A stretch of DNA of 64,000 nucleotides from Cycas panzhihuaensis (lineage: Eukaryota; Cycadophyta), in assembly GCA_023213395.1 (NCBI GenBank), contig CM041465.1, forward strand, positions 186,503,741 to 186,567,740, written 5' to 3'. Every line of letters begins with the position of its first letter. Within the stretch, counting starts at the first letter, position 1. Made by a program: the position numbers and the translations under genes. The notes beneath the pieces were generated by a model. That model was not told the origin of the DNA. It searched no databases and worked only from the letters and a program-made list of their open reading frames with translations. Of this stretch, positions 33,361 through 43,674 are shown piece by piece.

Positions 33361-35940
33361 CATGAGCCTATGATGACCCAGCGAGACCTACCTTTTTGCA
33401 AGGTAGACATCCCCATGGCACTATACAACCCTCCGCATTGTCTCCTCACCACCTCGAGCTTCTTTTGGTTTGTATGACCTATTCATGCCTCAACTTTGAG
33501 CTCTTAGCGCATTGTTTCCAGGACCTTTGCCCGTTGATATTTTGCTTGCCTTTGTCCATGTGCATTCTGGACTGTCTCAGCTACCTAGACAGGAGGGCCA
33601 GCCCCTCCCAGGCCTGCCACATCACCTCCCAAAGCTCTTGAAAACCAAAATTTTGCCATTCTAGCTTTCTGGTCTTGCACTGCTATAAACTTAGCTGTAC
33701 CACGAAATTCACCACGGTGTGACTGTTGTAAGTTATTTTTTAAAAATTATTATGGAAATTCATGCATTTCCTACAGAATCGCCACATGGCCTTACATCCA
33801 CCTCAGCCCTATTCACACTCTATTCACTCACTTAGGGCTGAGATGGGTATAAGTATCAAAACCCTTATCATTTTGAGATCTTCTTAGGTCATTTTTGCTC
33901 TCCAACATAACCATTTCTACTACAACTCCTGCTCTTCATCTCTTTCTGCTATAGGTGTACTTGCAGGCCTGTGTTTCCTGTAACTCCAGGCTAGGAACCG
34001 CCTGTAACTACTTGCTTCCATGGTGGGAAGCCTCTGTCTAGGTTTTATCAAGCAATTTTGGTGTTGTTCTCCTCCAACTCACCCAACAAGTGTCTCCTTC
34101 ATCTGTCCATTGGAATTTCTCCTACAAACCCTTGTAGGCATCCTCGCCTCCACTGGTAGTAGGGCCAGGCCTATCCTATATCATCCCAACAGGTCTTCCC
34201 AACCTCTTTTCTCCAGATTTATGGTAAGTTATCTCTATATTGGACCTATTTCTTACCTTGTTTACCTGTTTCCTTCAGGTTTGACCATAGTAAAGCTTGT
34301 TTCCATTGTGTTTGGCTGGTTGCTCCTGGGTTCTACTTTCCCTCCACTAGTTTTCTTCAGGAAGCAGTGAGACAAGAGTCACAAGCTTGGGTGAAGAGAG
34401 TAAGGTAGGGCAACCCACCTTTCAGTCCTTCTCTCCAAGGGCATCCCCTTCCCACCTTTTCTTCTCTTACTCCATGCACCTCTTGGGATAATTAGGAGTG
34501 GGTGAGCCCTCGGCCTGTGCTGGATTATCAGTGTATGGAGCCCATTACTATGCTAATTCTAGGCCTGCACGCCTCTTATTTGGACCCCCATAGTATCCCT
34601 CGTGTTATTGGGTATCCCTTGATATCATTGGCAAGGGTTTATGCACCAGATTCCTACCCATCGCAACTATGTGTCTTGCATATTTCCCCTAATGCTTTGT
34701 TACTCCTTTCCTTGTGCCTCTTGGCTGTCCTTAGTTGCCTTTACCATTATCTTACTGTGCTAGAGAGTTGTGTGGAGAACCCAACGGAGGGTTAGCCATC
34801 CTAAGGCTTCCCTTCACTCCATTTTGCTTAACATATATGCTTGCTTGATAGAGGATTTTAGAGCTTGTTGTAGCAGTTATTTTTTTCTAACACTCTAACA
34901 TAAATATCACATATATACTTGCATATACATAGCTTGTCTTTTACAGCCCCTTCTTGGAAGGGATAAGCCAGTGCATGTGCAGGTTGACATGATACTCTCA
35001 TAAAGGTATACAACGTCTGGATCCAGGTAAGATCTGTCATTTTGTTCTTTGCTTTTGCTTTCTTCTATTCCACTTTCTTTTCACAAAGAGGAAGGCAAGG
35101 AAGCCCCTGTCGTTCACGTCAAGACTTGGTTACGCATCTGTGGATTGACACAAGGATGTATGTTGCACGTGAGCGAGGTCTCCTATTAGCCACTACACCT
35201 TTTAGGTACGTATATCCTTCCTTTAACTCATGTTTCCCTTTATTACTTTTGTTTAGGATCTATGTGCTAGTTATGTAGGTCACATAAAGTGAAAAGGGGA
35301 AACATTGTCTTTCATTTGCACTTGTATGCTTGCATATCATATACTCAACCTTCATAGGAAAAGGACCTATAGGAAGCTTACTCTTCCCTTTCCTTCTCCT
35401 ATGAAGCCTAGCTCACCCCCCTCGGTTCCTTCTATTTGATATCATTTGCTTGCGTGCGTGACACCTATTCCCTCTTCCTTTTTTCGCTTACCTCTTGAAT
35501 CGTTAAAGGAAACTTTAGTTTGGTTGTCTCCTTCTCTTTCTTTCTCTCTCCTCCTCTCGGCCTTATTTTCTTGGTCAAATAACCAAGAGGAACCTGGTTG
35601 CATCGTAGGCTATCACCTACCTTGTCCCCATCTATTTCCCTCCATCATAGGGAAACCTTTGAGGACTCCTCTCTTCCTCTTCCGGCCATCCAAGGGTGGA
35701 AGGATCTTCCTCTCGAGTTTATCTAGGCTACTCTTTCTATTTTCCCTCTTCCTCTTCTGGATTGAGGGCCATTTCAAGGTAATTGGGTATCATCCGTAGG
35801 TCCCAAACTCGCACTCTAGCAGATGGGGCACCCTACGTGATAATTTCTTTGCTTGTGGGTTTTTGCCTGTACCTTTGATATCACCATCAACCATCATCAT
35901 TCCTACTGAGCTTAGCGATTATCCCATAGACGCGCATCTA
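33361..35940 (+). repeat. 5' LTR of element C (5' truncated)
   Basis: Homology to the other LTRs starts abruptly at GAGCCTATGATGAC, about 170 bp into the expected LTR, so the start is missing. A TATA-like GGTATAAGTATC lies at 33845-33857. The end reads GCGCATCTA (GCGTTTCA in B), followed by the primer site. It aligns only loosely with the LTR at 61413. Confidence 0.65.
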
Positions 35941-35942
35941 CT

Positions 35943-35961
35943 GGCGACCATACTGGGGACT
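35943..35961 (+). other. Primer binding site of element C
   Basis: TGGCGACCATACTGGGGAC, two bases after the LTR. It is the best-preserved version of the site seen in A and B (38709-38727, GGCGACCATCTTGGACCG). Confidence 0.6.
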
Positions 35962-36159
35962 TGCCAGTAAGGGAGCTAGTTTCTACCTCTTCCTATTGGT
36001 ACTATTACCTTTTAGTGGTCTCCTCTACTTCATCTCTTTGTTGGGTAGCCCCCAACGCACACTTTGCATCTTTTTTCTTCTTCTAACATGTTGGCAAGTT
36101 TTGTATGCGACGCTTCTCACATCGCCTACGCGGTTTACCTCCATTGTTAAAATACCCTA

Positions 36160-36164
36160 CATAC
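36160..36164. repeat. Target site duplication of B, left copy
   Basis: CATAC, repeated exactly at 46231-46235. Removing B restores a leader of C that aligns with the leader of A. Confidence 0.9.
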
Positions 36165-38706
36165 TGTTTCCCGGCTATCGGGAATGGACTCGGGACGCAT
36201 CGACACAGGTTTGTGCAGGTATATGTTCTTACTTTGCTTACTTATGATCATTGCGATGGTGGGAATGGTTTGATTGACATGTGCCTGTCCATATGCACCT
36301 GTTTGATTGCTTGTTCATAATGCATGTGCCTAACGGCACCTTTTAGCCTATGACGACTCACAGCGGGGGCATTCATCGTGATCGCGACACCGTATGGCAT
36401 ACAACCACCCAGCGTCTCCATGGTCTTTCGGGATGCTTTTGCCGACTGTTTGCTCTTATTACATGCCACTTATGTTGCAAACCCTTCCTAAGCCCTGGTT
36501 TAACCCTTAGTTGGGGCTCTTTGCACCATTTTGAGTACTTGCCCACCGCCTAGCCTTCCCAGTTGATTTAATTCATGCTCGACCCTTGTTCTTACCTTAA
36601 AAGTCGATTTTTATGACTTTTAGGTTGCATTTTCTCTTTTTTCAAATTTGTTTGTCAGCAAACTTAAGCGGTACCACAAAGTTCTTGGTACCCGGTGCGT
36701 CTGGCGGTAAACTTAGCTCTGATGAAGTTCTTGCCAATCTGACGCTTAAAATTTGAAGAAACACGCGATGTTTCATGTGAATCTGGCAGCGTGGCTCTAA
36801 TCAGTTGGGCGCGAGGGCCCCAACGTTCACTTGCTTCACTCAAGACATAAAAACTCTTTTTTCACTCATTTGCCTTATTAAGATTTTTGAATGAATTTTT
36901 CTACTCTCTACTTCACTCTCCTCTCAAGTTTTCTTCACAAAAGACAAGACAAACGAACAAGAACAAGAGACACCTTTCAACAGCTGTGGGACGGAGGCAC
37001 CAAGGGCTGCTATTCTTTGGAGATACAGGCCATTCTTGCCCCCTACAGCTCCAATACAAGCACTCTTCCTCCTCATACATATTGAAGGCCTCAAGAGGAT
37101 TTTGCACCAAGAAAACCATTGCAAGGAACCATTTCCATCTCACTTTCTTGCATGAGGCTCCACCACTCCTCTCTCTTGCAAGGGACATGCTACATTGCTT
37201 CATAGGCATCTCTTGGACTGCCGCTCCAAGTTGCCAAGTGCTCACATGCACTCCTCCTTCATCATTTGAGGTATTTGGTGTCATTTCTTTGGTGTTTTTG
37301 CTTGTTTTTTTTGTATTATTTCACTTGCAACTCTTTGCTTCCTTTTATGTATGCACTTTCTTGGTTTCCCCTTAGCAGGTTGATGCAAGGAACCATAGTA
37401 TTTGTGGCTTATTAGAGTGTCACCCAGGATAGGCTTAGTTTCCCATTCTTTTCTTCCACTCACCCTTCTTCTCCCATCCTTCTCTTTCGCCATTTCTTGG
37501 GCAAACCCAAATAAAGGGTTACACGAGGGTTTGAGGGAGATTAGGCGGGGTTCCGTTCCCCATTGCCGTCCTACTCCCCAAGGGTTCCGTCCCTTTTCCT
37601 CTCCCCCTTTATTTTCCGCTTTTGCTTAAGAAGTAGGGCTAGAGAGGCTTCAGAGAATCGGTTGAGTGTTTACCTTGGCATATGCTACCCGTTGCTCCAT
37701 GATCTTTTTGTCGCATGCTAGCATCGTTTCCCTTACATCCTGTGGAGACCTCTCGTGGGTGAGTTAGCCATCCCGGGGCTATACTCAACCCCATTTGGGG
37801 TGCGTTTGTGGTATGTGACCTTGGCATGCTTATCGTGTGACTTTGCTTCTTTTATTGCATGTTAGCATTTAGCCATATCTTTTAACTTAGTTCGCTTTAC
37901 TTGCAACATATATACATATATCTTTTGGCATCTCGTAGCCTCTCTTTCGAGAGGAAGGTATTCCGCTTATTTGCTTGCAGGCGTGAGCGACGAGGGACGC
38001 ATAAGGTCGACCCATCACGGTCGACACTTGCTTGGTACGTTTTCCCTTTGTATGCCGCTTCGAGCTTTATTTTACATCATTTCGGTTTAGTTAGTGCTTA
38101 TTTGCTTTCGGGAGGTAAGTGATCCCCATCACCGCTTAACCGACGCCGCATACGAGGAGGACGACGGAGGAAGCGCAACTGTGGACGGACACTGCGTCTC
38201 ACCCAACCACGGATCCGTATTCTCCGCTCACCCTTCATACTCCTTTTTCTCGCTCTTACGCTTTCTACGCTTGCTTTGGTAGTTAGAGAAATATAAGGAA
38301 AAGGAAAAGAAATAACTATTTATTTTGTACTTGCTTTTGCTCTACATTTGCTTTACGTGCGCTTTCTTTGCTACACCACACTATATAGTGTCTCGAGATT
38401 CTTTGACCGATCCCCTTTAGCCGCTCTTGCACATATCTTACTGCGACACGTTTGGTTGGTTACCCCTTCGCCGCTTTCTCATTGCCTTGAGAAGTAGCGG
38501 CGTCAGTTTCCTTTTCCCTTCCCGCCATCCGAAGGGTAGGAGGGTCTCACCTGCACGCCACCGAAGCAACCAGCACCTTGCGATCCTGCACTGCGTTCGG
38601 CCAAGACGGACGTCCGCGAGGTATGATCCTCGTTCTTTAGCCTATTAGCCCCGTGGTTTTGTGTCCTTCCGCCAGCGTTGGATCATTGCCCGTGGAGAGC
38701 GTTTCA
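36165..38706 (+). repeat. 5' LTR of element B
   Basis: 2542 bp, TGTTTC...GTTTCA. A TATA-like CATAAAAAC at 36846-36854 is also present at 44366-44374 in the partner. Long stretches are identical to the 3' LTR, broken by many small indels around CAG, CTG and CCTG. Confidence 0.9.
36846..36854 (+). promoter_or_regulatory. Putative TATA box of the B LTR
   Basis: CATAAAAAC, 680 bp into the LTR, followed by CT-rich sequence. TATA-like boxes occur at the corresponding place in the LTRs of A (18641-18651), C (33845-33857) and F (62061-62071). Confidence 0.5.
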
Positions 38707-38962
38707 CCGGCGACCATCTTGGACCGCCAAGAAGGGAGCTAGATCCGCTTCCTTCGTGTTGGTGCTCTTGCCTTTAGGTAGGCTCGCATTTTGTGTTTTG
38801 AGTTGGGCAACCCCAACGTTTGCGCGGCTTTCCTTCCTTTCCTTTTCGCTTTTTCTAACAACGCCATGAGGCGTTGCATGCGACGTTCTCGCTTGCGGGT
38901 TTGCCGCCGTTGTTAGAAGACGAATGGTCGCGTTTCATTCCATCGTCGAGCCCCGCTTTCGA

Positions 38963-41900
38963 ATGGAAGGTTACCCGTCCGATTGGGCCTACCATGTTAT
39001 GACTTCTGAACTCAAGAGTTCCTTCGTCTGCTCCGGAATCCACCCGTGAGGGCGAGGATTCCATCTATTACCCCGATGACCATTTCCACCGAAGATTTTG
39101 AGCCTTCCACTCATGCAATGGAAGATCCGGCTACTCGTGAGACCCGCCACCCCACCGGGCGAGCCTTACAAGGAGCCACTGAGGTCCCCTACTGAAGTCC
39201 CTTCGACCTCATATGGCTATGAGGATACCCCTCCCGCCGACGCGGGCCGAGGCGCTTGGCGAGTACTCGAGCCTCACGCCAACCGCCCCCTAGATGGTTA
39301 ACTGAGATGCTACGCAACGTGGCGTCTTCCTCATCCATGCCCACGTCATCTACGACGATTGATACGCCCGCCCGCCGCACACACACGCCCCATGCCGTGT
39401 CTACCCCGGCTCTAAGGCGAGTGTTGCGCTGCCCTAGGTGGTCCCACTTCCTCGGGACCGGGCGGCGCATCTTTCCCTCAACTCGGGGTTAGTATGCCTT
39501 GCTCAAACCAAACGACGTGCCACGAACGTGGCGCACACGCTCCCTAGTAGGCCTCGAGGCTCGCCAGCCGCCGCCACCATGTAGGACCCACTCCCACGAC
39601 GTCCGTAACCCGTTGGTGGTCCTTCTCTTACGTGCCCCTGTGCTACCGTCACAACCTTGGGGGGGTGGCAAGGGAAACCACCTCCTGTCATGGAGTGGAC
39701 GTTGCACCCATATGGGGTCGCGCCACCCACGGTGGCCCATATGGGCAAACCCGGCCCCTCACCCCTGCTTCGGTAGCGACTCCTGCTGCATGACGGCCAC
39801 AAGACAAGGAGCGCCTCCTTTCCGAACATCTACCCAGACCCCCTTCCCACAAGGGTGTTTCCTCAAGGAGGGATGGGACCGACACCCCCATCCGTTCCTT
39901 TCGACAGCTTGCGATCCTTTAGCCTGGCGAGGACACGTCCTTTCGTGGACTATAGGTCGACGCCTGTCTGCTGAGGCGTTGAGGACTAACTTGCCGCCTC
40001 ACCCTCCCGAAGTCCCCAAATTTGATGGGACTTCGTCGCAGACCCAACCGAGCATGTGCAGCTTTTTCCATGGCGTGCATTGACTATTGGGCCTCGACCA
40101 CATCTTGATGAACCTCTTCCGCGATCCTTGTGGCGACGCCTCAAGTGGTTCTACCGCCTTCCCGCCCATTCGATCTCCTCATTCCAAGGCTAGTGGACGA
40201 GTTCGTCAACTATTTTGACGTAGCGCCCATTCGAGAGCGGAATGAAGGCGCTTTGTCGCTCAAACAAGGCCACGATGAGATGATGAACCGTGACTTTGTG
40301 CGATGCTTTCACGACCTCCTTCACTCCACCAAGGCCACATTGCACGAGGAGTTGAAGAGGATCTTGTCAATGCACTTCGCCCAAGTGCATGTGGAAGTCC
40401 TCAAGATGGGGGCAACCACGTGTGACTCTGCCATCTCGAGGTGTTTAGCTTTGGAGGCTATTGAGATCCAAGCAGGTCTCAAGAAACCTCCCAAGCCCTC
40501 GCAACGTCGCGAGGCGCCTCCTCCAGCGAAGGAGACCACACCTTCAGCCTGGCCAGTCCACCTCTCATCCGACTGAGAGGACCCTAGATCCCCTTACTTC
40601 TGCCATTCGCTCATTCGAGCGCACGATGAAGGAGTTAAAACTCCAACCTCCTTCGTCACCTACCTCCCATAGACCTGTTCAGCAGACTTCTCGTGCGATG
40701 CCCCCCAAAGGGGGTAACACCCAGTCTTCTCAAGCAAGGAGGACCGATCCTCCCCTTGAGAAGAGTTGGTGTTCCATTCACGGGGAGTGTTTCCATGACG
40801 ATGCGCTGCGGGGCACGACCCACGCGACTCGTCCCCGTGCAGCATCGAGACCTAACCTCGATCACTGTTTATAGAGACCCGCTCCCCAAACATGGGGAAC
40901 GCACGCGATGTTCAAGAAGATACGGTCAATCGGGATAGATCTCCCGATTCTCGCCCTTCGTATGGTAGAGGGAAGGGTGTGAAGGTCACCTTCACCTTCG
41001 GCCTCCCGACCGCCGTGCTCCATCACCTTCGCGGTCCCGCTACAAGGGAAAGAAGGTTATCCAATTGCTTGAGACCACTCCGTTATATGCCTTAACCCGG
41101 TCCCAAGCTGCTAAAGAGGCAGCCGGTGCCTCTTCATCCACATCTCACCTTGATCCTCCTCTAGAAGCTATTCCTCCGGAGATTCCTGCGCTTCCCAAGA
41201 CTATTCCCGTCCGCCCCGGTCGATTCGACTTTAGGAGAGCCCTTACCCAACCCACGGGGAAGGGTAAGCCCTTTTCTATCGTTGACGAGCTCTACACCGT
41301 CGCCGCGGGAATGTCCTTGATGGACGTCTTGAGAAGCCGCCCGAGCAACGCGTGCTCTTCTTCTTGAAGCTCTTGGCCAACAAGACGCTTCCATCCATGC
41401 GATAGGTGCTACCTCCCATGGACCACCTGTCATCTCCTTTGATCCCAGAGATCTCCCATCTCCCAAAGAAGCGAGAAGCTCTTGCATTACCCGCTTGTCA
41501 TTACCATTGACACTCGATTGTATCGTAAAGAGGACCATTGTAGATAATGGCTCCTCGGTTAATGCTATGCATGCGTATGCTCAAGGAGCTAGGCATAGTA
41601 GCTCTTGAGTCCGCCCCTTGAAATGCCAAGGGTATGATGGGATCGAGAAGTCCTCCGGGGCAGCCTCCCTATCCCTCACCTTAGGAGGGAAAACCGTTTC
41701 GCCGGGTTGTACTCGATGTCGATGTAGAGTACAACCTCTTGTTGGGCCGCCCATGGCTCGTCCAGACGGGAGCGAACTGCTCCACGCAGTGGGCAACAAA
41801 TTTGTCCATGAAGGACAAGTTAAAGTTGTCACCCGTGAGCCAATGCCGTCTCACACCTCTCATCCAGCCTGCCAGGCTGTTTTCGATGATGAAGATAGCG

Positions 41901-42517
41901 ATCCTGAGGAGGTTACCTCTTCCGTGGGACCTTTGTTTCAGGAGACCGACCTTCATCAGTCGAGCCCTATGCCACGTCATGAGCCAAACCTAGTTAGGTT
42001 TGCCCCTATTGGCGTAGGTGGTTACGGTTACTTAGCCGCCATGAGTGATTCTGATTCGGATAGCGAGGGTTATGGGCCCTCTCCTCGACGTGTCACCCTG
42101 GTTTCGCGAGCACCTAGGGGAATATCTCGATCGGATATTCCCGCTCTTCCTCATTCTACAGTGGCTCCCGAGCCACTGGTCCTAAACCAGCCATTTATCT
42201 TACCTTCTCGACCCCCCCGAGCGGTTTCACGTAGGCGCCCACGTCGGCGAGCCACTCGTAGAGGCACTTCTTCTTCACGCTCTAGATCCTTACCTCGGAC
42301 TAGAGCCACTCTCACTCGGATGCAACCTTGCCACGCGGTCCGCCGTGTGCCAAGTCCGTTGCGCCCATCTGATTCCGACCATAGTAAGTTTACTAGTAGA
42401 CCTAGCCACACTGGCCCTACTCTCCGTCACCTATCTCCTACCCTGCGTGTGACTACCCCTACCTTTATGGGGTCTACGCACACCTCTTCCTCTCTTCTTG
42501 CTCCGAAACGAGCCTAA
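38963..42517 (+). pseudogene. gag: gag-protease of element B with Ser/Arg-rich tail
   Basis: ATG at 38963 (MEGYPSDWAYH). After a Pro/Ser-rich part, a gag domain lies at about 40000-40480 (KFDGTSS, LVDEFVNYFDVA, FHDLLHSTKATL, LEAIEIQAGLKKP). A CSIHGECFHDD zinc-finger-like motif lies near 40770, and a retropepsin at about 41370-41840 (ITIDTRL, a VDNGSS region in broken frame, VEYNLLLGRPWL). From about 41880 the tail is acidic (DDEDSDPEE, SDSDSDSEGY), then rich in Arg/Ser (SRRRPRRRATRRGTSSSRSR), and ends at 42517. This last part is one open frame from 41618. The earlier part is broken by many short frameshifts that A and C do not share, possibly sequencing errors. No RT follows. Confidence 0.7.
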
Positions 42518-42921
42518 ACTACCATTTTAAATTGTTCCCATTCCTCCCAACCACGGGTGGAATGGCAATTTAAGATGGATTCTTCTCAAACGAGCCTAAA
42601 CTACCATTTTAAATTGTTCCCATTCCTCCCAACCACGGGTGGAATGGCAATTTAAGATGGATTCTCGCCCTAAACGAGCCTAAACTACCATTTTAAATTG
42701 TTCCCATTCCTCCCAACCACGGGTGGAATGGCAATTTAAGATGGATTCTTGCTCCGAAACGAGCCTAAACTACCATTTTAAATTGTTCCCATTCCTCCCA
42801 ACCACGGGTGGAATGGCAATTTAAGATGGATCCGTGCTCCGAAACGAGCCTAAACTACCATTTTGAATCAGATCCATTCTCCCCAACCGGGTGGGATGGC
42901 AGTTTGAGGTGGATTTCTCTT
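42506..42921 (+). repeat. Five-copy tandem array of 82-85-bp hairpin units (B)
   Basis: Copies start at 42506, 42588, 42672, 42757 and 42842, each with AAACGAGCCTAAACTACCA. The first four are near-identical and the fifth has diverged. Each unit holds an inverted repeat: CCATTTTAAATTG...CCATTCC pairs with GGAATGGCAATTTAAGATGG around a loop CCCAACCACGGGT. It starts at the gag stop codon. Confidence 0.9.
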
Positions 42922-43674
42922 CGGTTTTGCTTCTGGTTCCTCCCGCGGAACCCGCGTTCCCGTATGCTCTTGGGAATCTTTGTCCTCCTACTTGGGCATC
43001 CTCCAACTAGGACGACGCTAGGGAGTATCGTTGCTCCCCCTTCCGTGCTTGTTGTTTCCTTCGCATATTCCGCTATGCTCCCCTGTGGACGTGCATGTCG
43101 CCCTATCTTCTAACCTCACACCTCTCGATCACCTCTGCTTACGGTGGATGTGTGTGCTCCTGTTAGACATATGGCCATACATGGAAGGAAACGCATGCAT
43201 ATTACAACAAAATATTTACAACAAATATCTACAGCATACAAATATTTACAACATACAAAAATATTCATTTACAAAAATAAATCATACATGCTACCTCTAT
43301 CATACATGATACACACCATTTCATGTGGAGGCTTGTCTGGCCAGCCCGTGCCCAAGTCCCCGGTTGCTGTCGGTTAGATATGCTTGCTCTAGTTGCCGGA
43401 TGCCCTCTTACTTCACGTTACACCTTGGTAACGGGGGCATCCCGTTCTTCTTGCTTACTTCAGTTTCAGGTCGATGCCTAGACGACGCGTGGCGACGTCG
43501 TCCTCGTCTCTGTCCCCCTTGTCCACGCGTTCCGCCACGACACTTGCCTACACCCTTGGATCACGTGCTGCTCTTGATCGCTCTTATATATATATATGCA
43601 TGTGCTACTCATGTTTCTTGATTGTCGATTCGCCATCACATTACGCTTGGCGGTGAGGCTCTGGCGCGAGGCGA
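42922..43674 (+). other. 3' tail of element B with remnants of deleted regions
   Basis: Non-coding. The first part matches the post-hairpin sequence of C (58252-58500). A short AT-rich bridge (43195-43290) follows, then sequence matching the 3' tail of A, including the end of the RNase H region and a short TA run. The antisense gene and RNase H core that should lie at the bridge are missing, so the junction is a deletion. The purine-rich GGCGCGAGGCGA just before 43675 is the probable polypurine tract. Confidence 0.6.

Noticed and set aside
36887-37375. 162-codon plus-strand frame in the B LTR as a gene
   Set aside because: It is interrupted in the 3' LTR copy (44407-44724) and lies where the transcript leader should be. 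There is no domain.
42506-42921. CRISPR-like array
   Set aside because: The repeats are near-identical along the whole unit with no variable spacers, and the setting is a plant retrotransposon.
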